Assembly (NCBI RefSeq): GCF_049647105.1 | Contig: NZ_JBARWZ010000147.1 | Coordinates: 1-64,000 of the forward strand | Direction of reading: 5' to 3' | DNA: 64,000 bases | From: Actinophytocola sp049647105 | GTDB taxonomy: Bacteria; Actinomycetota; Actinomycetes; Mycobacteriales; Pseudonocardiaceae | In this document: piece after piece, positions 35,551 to 43,229 of the stretch | Numbering within the stretch: position 1 is the first letter of the stretch | Layout: each line of letters opens with the position of its first letter | Notes under the pieces: generated by a model | Database searches by the model: none | What the model was told of the DNA's origin: nothing | Seen by the model: only the letters and a program-made list of their open reading frames with translations | Program-made: the position numbers and the translations under genes

Positions 35551-36711
35551 TCAGCGGTCCATGCGCAGCGGGACATCCACCTTGAGCCGGAACATGTTCG
35601 GCTCGTGTTCCACCGTCACCGAACCGCCGATCTCCCCTGCCCGCACCGACAGGTTGTGAAGCCCGCTACGACCACGATCCTCAGGCACCTTCGGATTCGG
35701 CTGCACATCGTCGTTGACGATCTCCAACATCGCCCGATCGTGAGACTGAAGAATCGTTATCTCACAGTGCTTCGCCTTGCTGTGCCGTAACAGGTTCGTC
35801 ACGCCTTCCCGCAACACCGTCGCGAGCACCGTGCTCACCCGAACCGGCAGATCAGTGTGGTCACTGTCCAGCTTCACACTGATGTCAGCCGCCTCCAGCA
35901 CCGACACCGCCGACCGGCACTCGTCCTCCAGCGACAACTCCCGGTAGCCGGTCGCCACCGTCCGCGCGTCGGACAACGCCAGCCGGGAGATATCCAGGAT
36001 CTCCAGTAACTGGTCACTCGCCTCCTGCGGCGACTTCTCCAGCAACCGATGCGTCAACTCGATCTTCAGGGTTATCGCCGAAAGGCTGTAACCAAGCAGA
36101 TCATGCAGGTCACGCGCGAACCGCAGCCGCTCACGCAACACCGCCATCCTCGCGATCTCCGCACGCGTCGACTGCACCTCGACAACCAACGCCGTCAACC
36201 TCGACAACCCGTAGACCACCAACCCCGTGGTCACCGTCGAGATCGACGTGTACAAGATGTCCACCGGCGTACCAGTGAACATCAACTGCGCAAACCCCAT
36301 ACTTGCGACGATCAGCGAAAACGCCGCCCACGCCGCGACCGGCCGCAGCACCAACAGCACGCTCCCGGCCAGGAACCCCGGCATACCCACCCACGCCTGA
36401 CCGAAGACCAGAATGGGGAGGTAGACCAGACATGCCTGTGCCGCGAGGATCCCGTAGCCGAGCCGCGACCGCAGCGGCGCGTTCGACCGGCCATACCACA
36501 ACAGTTGCATCACCAGTAGCGCGACGATACAGCCGAACGACAGCACGATCTCGCCCACACCGATGGGCAGGAACAGCACGTGCAGGAACCCGATCAGGCT
36601 GATGCTGACGAAAACCGCGGTGACCACGCCGACCGCGAGACGCGGGGCGGGGAACGAGACGGTTCTGTCTCCTTCGGACGTCAGGTGTCCTGGTGTGGTG
36701 GAGGAGTCCAT
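35551..36711 (-). CDS. NarL-family sensor histidine kinase (DesK/HisKA_3 type)
   Basis: This is a protein of 386 residues. The N-terminal half has about six hydrophobic helices forming a membrane sensor without an obvious periplasmic domain. It is followed by the HisKA_3 box FARDLHDLLGYSLSAITLK with the phospho-histidine, and an HATPase domain with EGVTNLLRHSKAKHCEI (N box) and DRGRSGLHNLSVRAGEIGG (G box). ATG 36711. It pairs with the convergent response regulator at 34862. The signal is unknown. Confidence 0.92.
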   Translation of the reverse strand: MDSSTTPGHLTSEGDRTVSFPAPRLAVGVVTAVFVSISLIGFLHVLFLPIGVGEIVLSFGCIVALLVMQLLWYGRSNAPLRSRLGYGILAAQACLVYLPILVFGQAWVGMPGFLAGSVLLVLRPVAAWAAFSLIVASMGFAQLMFTGTPVDILYTSISTVTTGLVVYGLSRLTALVVEVQSTRAEIARMAVLRERLRFARDLHDLLGYSLSAITLKIELTHRLLEKSPQEASDQLLEILDISRLALSDARTVATGYRELSLEDECRSAVSVLEAADISVKLDSDHTDLPVRVSTVLATVLREGVTNLLRHSKAKHCEITILQSHDRAMLEIVNDDVQPNPKVPEDRGRSGLHNLSVRAGEIGGSVTVEHEPNMFRLKVDVPLRMDR

Positions 36712-37298
36712 GGTGGGCCCCTGTCCCGCTACCGTAATCGGGGCGCGTCCGAGGGGCGGACAACAGCTTGTATGCCCTCGTCCGCGATGGGGTGATACTG
36801 CGGTGAACGCGAAACGTACACGAGCCTAACTCCTTGCACCCGAAGGAATCCCCGTCGCACTTGTGCCATGCGACCTGTTCGCCATGCCGTTGCGACACGA
36901 CGGGCGAGGTTCCCCAAGGATACGACCGGCAGATCGACGACAGCAGCGCATGCCGGGTCGCGTGCGGTGCGTCGAACCGTCATCCGGCCCACCGCCCACC
37001 GTCCCGGCACCGGTACCGATCGTCATGCCGCCCACACCCGATCCTCACCGTTCTGCCACAGAAACGCGTAGAAATGACATGCCACTGGAGAGAATAGACG
37101 ATATAGGCGACCGTTGGGTAAATTGATTGCGGCGTCAACCTGGAATCGCTACCACATTTGACCAGCTCAAATAAAGCCCGAAGACGCGCGCCGTACGTTC
37201 CCACAGGGTTTTGACACTTGTCAAGGAGTTCGGAGACAGTTCCTCCGGGTTGCTGTCGCCGGGCGCGTTGACAGATGCAAAGGACTACGCCGGACGCC
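36712..37298. other. 587-base gap without a convincing gene
   Basis: This gap is less GC-rich than its surroundings and shows no open frame with coding character. It contains the perfect palindrome TTGACACTTGTCAA at 37211-37224, a possible operator. It must also hold the kinase promoter near its left end. I looked here for a TOMM precursor peptide and found none that I could defend. Confidence 0.5.
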
Positions 37299-37874
37299 CT
37301 ATCGCCTCGCCGCGGGGGTGCTCCGCAGGCCGAGTCCGAGCGCCTCGACCAGCTCCCGGCGGGCCCGCGCGACGCGGGACCTGATGGTCCCGACCGGACA
37401 CCCGCAGACCTGGGCCGCCTCCGCGTACCCCATCCCGAGCACCTGCGTCAGCACGAAGGCGTCGCGCCGGTCTCCCGCCAGCGTCCTGACCGCGAGGTTG
37501 ATCGATACCGTGTCGTCGATCCCCGGCAGGCCGGACATGACGCGCTCGTCGGCGGCCGCCTGCCAGTCCGCGTCGGCGGCGATCTTCGGCCGGGTCGCGG
37601 CGGCGCGGAAGTGGTCGGCGGCCACCCGGCGCGCGATGGAGAGCAGCCAGGTGCGCGCGTGGCTGCGTGCGGTGAACCGGTGTGCGCTCCCCAGCGCCCG
37701 CACGAACGTCTCCTGCGTGAGGTCCTCGGCCTCCGACGCGCCCGCCAGATAGACGAGAAACCGCCAGACGTCACGCTGCGTGCTCCGGATAAAAGCGTTC
37801 GCCGCGTCGCGGTCACCGCGCCCGGCGGCAAGTGCCAATTCGGTGATCGTCTCGTCCGCAGCTAAGTCCGCCAT
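37299..37874 (-). CDS. sigC: ECF sigma factor resembling mycobacterial SigC
   Basis: This is a sigma factor of 191 residues. Region 2 has QRDVWRFLVYLAGASEAEDL and TQETFVRALGS; region 4 has AFVLTQVLGMGYAEAAQVCG and CPVGTIRSRVARARRELVEA. This pattern is very like SigC of mycobacteria, which has been reported to control the nrp isonitrile operon and copper acquisition in M. tuberculosis. ATG 37874. It is divergent from a zinc-finger anti-sigma-type gene. The promoter in front of that gene matches the one before the isonitrile operon, so this sigma factor is the obvious candidate to drive both. Its own promoter is not evident. Confidence 0.88.
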   Translation of the reverse strand: MADLAADETITELALAAGRGDRDAANAFIRSTQRDVWRFLVYLAGASEAEDLTQETFVRALGSAHRFTARSHARTWLLSIARRVAADHFRAAATRPKIAADADWQAAADERVMSGLPGIDDTVSINLAVRTLAGDRRDAFVLTQVLGMGYAEAAQVCGCPVGTIRSRVARARRELVEALGLGLRSTPAARR

Positions 37875-37962
37875 GAATAGGACGGTACGCACCGAAATGC
37901 CGTGGCAGAACTGGTGAGAGCGCGATTCCAGCGAACCTCGTGCCGATAATTGAAGACCTGCT

Positions 37963-37990
37963 GGAACCGGGCACCGGATGTGCCCGACTA
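37963..37990 (+). promoter_or_regulatory. ECF-type promoter of the anti-sigma gene
   Basis: GGAAC (37963-37967), a 17-base spacer and CGACTA (37985-37990) match exactly the boxes and spacing at 48471-48444 before the isonitrile operon; both continue CGACTACT. The -10 box ends seven bases before the GTG start, so the transcript is probably leaderless. Confidence 0.65.
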
Positions 37991-37997
37991 CTAGTAC

Positions 37998-38669
37998 GTG
38001 GACTGCGAAGAATACCGAGAAGCCCTGTCGGCCCGCCTCGACGACGAGGAGGGGCCCGGCGACACGCGACAGCCGACCGACCGCCACCTCGAGCACTGCA
38101 CCGACTGCGCCCGCTGGTATGACAACGCGGCGCTGATCACCCGGCGCACCAGGACCTCGGCCGCGGTCTCATGGCCGGACGTGTCCGACGCCGTGCTGGC
38201 GCAGGTGCCCACCGGAGCCTCCGTGACGGCCACCCGGCTGCGGGTGGCACTGGGTGTCGTCGGCACCGCACAGGGTACGACAGCCCTGGTCTCCCTCACC
38301 GGCGGCGGCGACTACCCGACGGCGGCGTGGCATTTCGCGCTGGCGGTCGCGTTCTGCGCGGTCGCCGCCCGCCGCACGCAGCCCGCCGGGCTGGTACCGC
38401 TGCTCGGCACGTTCGTCGGCGTGCTGTCGTGGGGGTACGTGACCGGCCTCGCGACCGGCGCGACGGGGATGCTGTCGTTCCTGCTGTCCGCCGCGGGCCT
38501 CGTGCTCGTGGTGCTGCTCGGCCGCATACCGCCGTCACGACGCGGCCCGGTCCCGCCCGCGGGCGGGACGGCGCGAGTTCGCCGGGCGAGCGGCACAGAC
38601 GACGAGGACGGTCCGGAAAACCGTACCCACACGGCAATTCGCCGGATCACGCCCACAAAGGCGGCATGA
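37998..38669 (+). CDS. Zinc-finger (zf-HC2) membrane protein, probable anti-sigma factor
   Basis: This is a protein of 223 residues. The N-terminus carries the HxxxCxxC motif HLEHCTDC (about residues 32-39) of zinc-binding anti-sigma domains. It is followed by about four membrane helices (residues 75-170) and a basic, polar tail. It is divergent from the SigC-like gene and has the predicted sigma-dependent promoter, which fits a negative feedback loop. Mycobacterial SigC is usually described as lacking a cognate anti-sigma factor, so this pairing is notable. GTG 37998 is directly downstream of the -10 box and has no clear ribosome site. Confidence 0.82.
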   Translation: MDCEEYREALSARLDDEEGPGDTRQPTDRHLEHCTDCARWYDNAALITRRTRTSAAVSWPDVSDAVLAQVPTGASVTATRLRVALGVVGTAQGTTALVSLTGGGDYPTAAWHFALAVAFCAVAARRTQPAGLVPLLGTFVGVLSWGYVTGLATGATGMLSFLLSAAGLVLVVLLGRIPPSRRGPVPPAGGTARVRRASGTDDEDGPENRTHTAIRRITPTKAA

Positions 38670-38680
38670 TCCGGCGAATT
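38636..38680 (+). terminator. Hairpin overlapping the end of the anti-sigma gene
   Basis: AATTCGCCGGATCA (38636-38649) and TGATCCGGCGAATT (38667-38680) form a perfect 14-bp stem with a 17-base loop; the right arm begins at the stop codon TGA. Confidence 0.65.
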
Positions 38681-38748
38681 GGGCCGGGAGGTCACCCGGC
38701 CCGCATTCGTCCGGATGATGATCAGAATTCCCCCGCGATTACCCCTAG

Positions 38749-38823
38749 GAGGGCGCGCGAATAGGGTCGGTGGATGCCCGTCGTGATGCGGCGGGCGCCG
38801 CCATGCCCTGTTCGCGCGCCCTC
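38749..38823 (-). terminator. Long hairpin at the end of the isonitrile/transport operon
   Basis: GAGGGCGCGCGAA (38749-38761) pairs with TTCGCGCGCCCTC (38811-38823), with an additional AGGG/CCCT inside. It starts at the stop codon of the ATPase gene and closes the 9.5-kb leftward operon. Confidence 0.7.
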
Positions 38824-39614
38824 TAACTTGCCTTGGCGAGCGGCCGCGCGCCATAGGTGACCCGGACGACCCCGTCATCGTGACGCTCCGTCGCCGCGGT
38901 CACCCCGAACACCTCCGACAGCACCGACGGTGACAAGGCGTCGAGCACCGGGCCGCACGCCACGACCCGGCCGTGATCCAGCACGACGAGCCGGTCACAG
39001 CTGCGGACGGCGAGGTCGAGATCGTGCAGCACGGCCAGCGTGGTGACCCCGACCGAGTGCACCAGCTCCAGCAGCTCGAACCGGGCCCGGATGTCCAGGT
39101 GGTTGGTCGGCTCGTCGAGCACGAGCAGCTTCGGCTCCTGCGCGAGCGCGCGGGCGAGCAGCACCCGTTGGCGTTCGCCACCGGACAGCGACCCGTAGAT
39201 CCGTTCCGCGTGGTCGGTCATCCCGGTCCGCGCGAGCGCGGAGTCCACGATCCCCCGGTCGGCACCACCCGTCCGGCCGAACATGCCGTGGTGCGGGGTG
39301 CGGCCCAGCTCGGCCACCTCCCGCACGGTCAGTCCTGGCGGGGTCGGGCTGTTCTGCAGCACCGCCGCGGTGTACCGGGCGGCCGTCCGCGCCGACATGT
39401 TCCACACATCCGTCATCGTGTCGCCGTCGCCGAGCATGACCGACCCGGTGGCCGGCCGCATCGAGCGGTAGATCGTCCGCAGCAGCGTCGACTTGCCGCT
39501 GCCGTTCGGCCCGATCAGCCCGACGAACTCCCCTGGGAGCACCTCGAGGTCGACGTCGTGCAGGATCGGCGTGCCGCCGATGTGCACGCTCACCTGCTGC
39601 ACCTGGAGTTTCAT
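38823..39614 (-). CDS. ABC transporter ATPase, FecE/FepC type
   Basis: This is an ATP-binding subunit of 263 residues for metallophore or cobalamin-type uptake. Walker A is GPNGSGKSTLL, the signature is LSGGERQRV and Walker B with D-loop is LLVLDEPTNHLD. ATG 39614 overlaps the permease stop by four bases (ATGA). It is the last gene of the operon that begins with the isonitrile-forming oxygenase, which places import of the finished metal complex under the same control as its synthesis. Confidence 0.93.
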   Translation of the reverse strand: MKLQVQQVSVHIGGTPILHDVDLEVLPGEFVGLIGPNGSGKSTLLRTIYRSMRPATGSVMLGDGDTMTDVWNMSARTAARYTAAVLQNSPTPPGLTVREVAELGRTPHHGMFGRTGGADRGIVDSALARTGMTDHAERIYGSLSGGERQRVLLARALAQEPKLLVLDEPTNHLDIRARFELLELVHSVGVTTLAVLHDLDLAVRSCDRLVVLDHGRVVACGPVLDALSPSVLSEVFGVTAATERHDDGVVRVTYGARPLAKAS

Positions 39615-40711
39615 GTGTGTGCGAGGCTCCGATCCCGGCGCATGAGCCAGATGAAGAACGGCGCGCCGAAGAGTGCGGTCAGGATGTTCAGCGGTAGTTC
39701 GTTCGGCGGGTCGACGGTCCGCGACAGCAGGTCGACGACCACCAGGTAGATCGCCCCGACCAGAGCGGCCAATGGCAGCAGCCTGCGGTGGTCGACGCCG
39801 AAGGTGAGCCGGACCAGGTGGGGCACCATCAGGCCGACGAAGCCGATGCCGCCCGCGACGGCGATCAGCACGCCCGCGATCAGTGAGCTGAGCAGGATCA
39901 GGAGCAGCCGCAGCCGTTTGACGTCGATGCCCAGCGCGGTCGCCGACTCGTCGCCGGTGACCAGCGCGTTGAGCTGGCGGCCGTACAGCGTGAGCAGCAG
40001 CGTCGATGCGATGACCACGACCCCCGCCACGTGCAGATGCTCCCAGTGCGCACCGGAGACGCTGCCCAGCAGCCAGAACATGATCTGGCGCATGTTGTTC
40101 GGCTCGGTCTGCAACTGCAGGAAGTTCGTGGCCGAGGTGAACACGTAGCTCACCACGACCCCGGCGAGCACCAGCCGCACCGGGTTGAGCTTGCCGCCCT
40201 GCTGGCCGAGCATGAACACCAGGCCGACGGCGAGCATGGCGCCGAGGAACGCGGCCCCGGACACACCGAGACCGCCGAGCGCACCAGCGCCGAGCGACAT
40301 GACCGTCACGGCGCCGACCGACCCGCCCGCCGACACCCCGAGGATGAAGGGGTCGGCGAGCGGGTTGTTCACGAGCGCCTGCAGCACCACCCCGGTCACC
40401 GCGAGCCCCGCGCCCGCGAGGGCGGCGAGCAGCACCCTCGGGATCCTGAACTCCCAGATGATCTGGTCGTGGGCCGGGTTGACCTCACCGCCGAAGATGT
40501 GCGCGCTCACGATCCGCCAGCTGTCGCCGAGCGAGAACGTGACCGAGCCGATCGCGGCGGCCGCCAGGATCACGACGACCAGGAGCGCGCCGAGGACGAC
40601 AAGCGACACCGGCAGCGGCACCGCGTGCAGTGGCGCGGGCCGCGCCCCCGACCGGCTCGCCTTGGCGAGCGATCGGGAGGCGGTGCGCCTGGTGATCGGG
40701 GTGGCGGTCAT
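39611..40711 (-). CDS. ABC transporter permease, FecCD family
   Basis: This is a membrane subunit of 366 residues with about ten helices and family features WEFRIPRVLLAALAGAGLAV, ALVNNPLADPFILGVSAGGS and GGIGFVGLMVPHLVRL. A basic Arg/Ser/Ala N-terminal tail of about 30 residues precedes the first helix. A single FecCD polypeptide would act as a homodimer. ATG 40711 overlaps the binding-protein stop by one base (TGATG). Confidence 0.93.
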   Translation of the reverse strand: MTATPITRRTASRSLAKASRSGARPAPLHAVPLPVSLVVLGALLVVVILAAAAIGSVTFSLGDSWRIVSAHIFGGEVNPAHDQIIWEFRIPRVLLAALAGAGLAVTGVVLQALVNNPLADPFILGVSAGGSVGAVTVMSLGAGALGGLGVSGAAFLGAMLAVGLVFMLGQQGGKLNPVRLVLAGVVVSYVFTSATNFLQLQTEPNNMRQIMFWLLGSVSGAHWEHLHVAGVVVIASTLLLTLYGRQLNALVTGDESATALGIDVKRLRLLLILLSSLIAGVLIAVAGGIGFVGLMVPHLVRLTFGVDHRRLLPLAALVGAIYLVVVDLLSRTVDPPNELPLNILTALFGAPFFIWLMRRDRSLAHT

Positions 40712-41742
40712 CAGAACGCTTCCGGGTGGAACGCCTTCGCGATCTCCTCGACGGCAATGGCGTTGCTGGGACCGAGGTAGATCGAGTCGGACAGGACGAC
40801 GTAGCGCTTGTTCTTCGCGGCGTCCCACTGCGGGAACTGGCCGAACAGCGCCTTGGCGTCGGCGTCGGAGTCGGGCGACTGGAAGTTCACCACGATCAGC
40901 GCGTCGATGTCGGCCTTCGCGACCTGCTCCTTGCTGGGGTTGGCGAACATGTTCTCCGACGCGCCCGCGAACGCGTTGGTGACGCCCGCCTTCGCCATGA
41001 TGTCGTTCCAGATGCCGTTGTCGCCGACGGAGCTGAACGGGTCACCCATCGCCATGCCAGGGATGATCATCATCGCCTTCAGCTCGGGCTGGCCCTCGAC
41101 CTTCTTCTCCACGGCCGCGATCCGGTCCTTCGAGTCGGCGACGATCTCCTCCGCCTTCTCCGAGACGCCGAAGATCTTGCCGAGGTCGCGCAGCATGTTG
41201 TAGCTGTCCTCGATGGTCGGCTTGTGGCTGACGGTGCCGACGTCACCACACGCGCTCTCCGGCGCGTAGGTGTTCGCGTTGATCTTCGCGAGGTCGTCGC
41301 GGGTGGCGAACCCGGCCTCGGCGCGGAACCCGCCGTCGTAGGTGGAGATCACGAAGTCCGGCGTGAGGCCGATCATCGCCTCACGCGGGATGTCCATCAT
41401 CTCGTTCAGCTCGATGTCACCGGTCGGCAGCTTCTTGATCTCGTCGACGCGGCCGGGCACCTCCGAGTCGCCATAGGACTGCGCGTTGGCGACGATCTTG
41501 TCACCGAGCCCCAGCTCCAGCAGCGCGGACACCTCGGCGACCGAACCGCCGTTCATGACCACGACCCGGCTCGGCGCCTTGTCGTAGGTGTACTCCTTGC
41601 CGCAGTTGGTGATCGTCACCGGGTACGCGCTGTCCGTGGCCTGGTCCCCGGACTCCTCGGCGGTGGTGGTCGTGGCGCACGCCGCCGTCGTGGCGAGACA
41701 CAGTGCGCCGACTGCCACCAGGACAGTCCGCTTGATGCTCAT
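40711..41742 (-). CDS. Metallophore-type ABC substrate-binding lipoprotein
   Basis: This is a protein of 343 residues of the periplasmic-binding family used for siderophores, heme and cobalamin. The signal sequence MSIKRTVLVAVGALCLATTA ends at an approximate lipobox TAAC with the lipidated cysteine at residue 22. The mature part has the two-lobe pattern (PSRVVVMNGGSVAEVSALLE, later ADIDALIVVNFQ). Given the operon, the ligand is inferred to be the metal-loaded isonitrile product, though iron-siderophore binding cannot be excluded. ATG 41742 overlaps the MFS stop by four bases. Confidence 0.92.
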   Translation of the reverse strand: MSIKRTVLVAVGALCLATTAACATTTTAEESGDQATDSAYPVTITNCGKEYTYDKAPSRVVVMNGGSVAEVSALLELGLGDKIVANAQSYGDSEVPGRVDEIKKLPTGDIELNEMMDIPREAMIGLTPDFVISTYDGGFRAEAGFATRDDLAKINANTYAPESACGDVGTVSHKPTIEDSYNMLRDLGKIFGVSEKAEEIVADSKDRIAAVEKKVEGQPELKAMMIIPGMAMGDPFSSVGDNGIWNDIMAKAGVTNAFAGASENMFANPSKEQVAKADIDALIVVNFQSPDSDADAKALFGQFPQWDAAKNKRYVVLSDSIYLGPSNAIAVEEIAKAFHPEAF

Positions 41743-43229
41743 CGTGAGCTCCTCTGGGTGGTCGGGGCGGCAACCGGTGCCGGCGCCGCCGTGGATGGGT
41801 CTTCCGTTGGAGGTGTCTCTGCCGGGGTCGCGGGCAGCCGGTGCAGCCGCGCGTTCAGGAGGCTGGTTACGGTGGCGAGCACCGCGAGCAGCACCGCGGC
41901 GGCCGCGAACGCCGCCGCGCTGTCGTCGAACGGCACGCCGGGGTCGCCCGGGGTGGCGCCGAGCACGGTCCGGTACCAGGCCCCCGCCACGGCCACGCCG
42001 AGCGCGAGGCCGAGCTGGGTGACGGTCGTTGCCATGCCGGACGCGGCGCCAGCGTCAGCGGGCTCGACCCGGCTGAGGATCCCGGCGACGAGCGGGGTGA
42101 CGACCATGCCCTGTCCTAGGCCCGCGAGTCCGATCATCACCGCGAGCAGCGCGGGCTGCGCGGACTGGGGCGCCTGCGTGATCGCCGCGCCCGCGAGCAG
42201 CACGGCGGCGACGGTGGCGCAGCCGAGGATCGGGATGGGTGCGCGCACCCGGCTGGTCAACCACCGGTTGGCCGCCGACGCGAGCGAGAACCCGACACCG
42301 AGCGGCACGAACATCAGCCCGGCGACGAACGGTTCCAGCCCGAGCCCGGTCTGCAGGTAGTAGGTGAACACCAGGAACAGCCCGGAGTTCGTGGCGAACA
42401 ACGCGGCGACGGTCAGCAGGCTCAGCCGCATGCCCCGTGCGCGGAACACCCTCGGCGGGAACAGCGGGGCGCCGCCCCTGGCGAGCAGTCCGCGCTGCTG
42501 GATCGCGAGCACCGCGAACACCGCGACCGCGAGCGGCAGCCCGAGCCACAGCCACGACGGGCCGCCAGGCCCGAAGATCAGCGGCACCAGCAGCGCGGGC
42601 AGCGCGACCGTGGTCAGCGCGGCACCCGCGAGGTCGAGGCGGCTCTCCCGGTTCGCGACGCCGGACGGCAGCAGCCTGCCCAGCGCGAGGATCGCGAGCC
42701 CGATCGGCACGTTCACGAGCAGCACCGGCCGCCAGCCGAGCCCGGCGATGTCCAGGTCGACGAGGATGCCGCCGCCCGCGATGCCACTGATCACGCCGAG
42801 CCCGATCACGACGCCGTACACGCTGACGGCCTTCGCGCGCTGCTCGGTGTCGGTCACGGTCGCCCGGATGATCGACAGGACCTGCGGCGCCATGAACGCG
42901 GCCGCGGCGCCCTGGGCGAACCTGGCCGCGATGAGCAGCTCCGCGTTCGGCGCGAGCCCGCACAGCAGCGAGGTCAGCGTGAACCCGGCGACGCCCAACA
43001 GGAACACGGTCCGGTGCCCGGCGCGGTCGCCGAGCCGCGCGCCGGTGATCAGCAGCGCGCCGAACGCGACCACGTAGGCGGCGCCGACGAACTGGATCTG
43101 GTCGAACCCGGCGTCGAGGTCGAGCTGGATCGACGGGCTCGCCACGTTCACGATGAACCCGTCGACCTGGGTCATGAAGGTGGCGGCCAGGACGGTACCG
43201 AGGCCGAGCCATTCGCGGCGGCCGATCAT
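41739..43229 (-). CDS. MFS exporter of the isonitrile operon
   Basis: This is a 14-helix-type major facilitator transporter of 496 residues. It shows DGFIVNVASPSIQLDL, GARLGDRAGHRTVFLLGV (loop 2-3 motif) and a proline/threonine-rich C-terminal tail. It sits between the NRPS and the binding-protein gene with four-base overlaps on both sides, so it is the likely exporter of the metal-free product. ATG 43229. Confidence 0.92.
   Translation of the reverse strand: MIGRREWLGLGTVLAATFMTQVDGFIVNVASPSIQLDLDAGFDQIQFVGAAYVVAFGALLITGARLGDRAGHRTVFLLGVAGFTLTSLLCGLAPNAELLIAARFAQGAAAAFMAPQVLSIIRATVTDTEQRAKAVSVYGVVIGLGVISGIAGGGILVDLDIAGLGWRPVLLVNVPIGLAILALGRLLPSGVANRESRLDLAGAALTTVALPALLVPLIFGPGGPSWLWLGLPLAVAVFAVLAIQQRGLLARGGAPLFPPRVFRARGMRLSLLTVAALFATNSGLFLVFTYYLQTGLGLEPFVAGLMFVPLGVGFSLASAANRWLTSRVRAPIPILGCATVAAVLLAGAAITQAPQSAQPALLAVMIGLAGLGQGMVVTPLVAGILSRVEPADAGAASGMATTVTQLGLALGVAVAGAWYRTVLGATPGDPGVPFDDSAAAFAAAAVLLAVLATVTSLLNARLHRLPATPAETPPTEDPSTAAPAPVAAPTTQRSSR

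Noticed and set aside
36980..37204. A 74-codon frame with several Cys as a TOMM precursor
   Set aside because: There is no convincing ribosome site or leader/core layout, and the composition looks non-coding.
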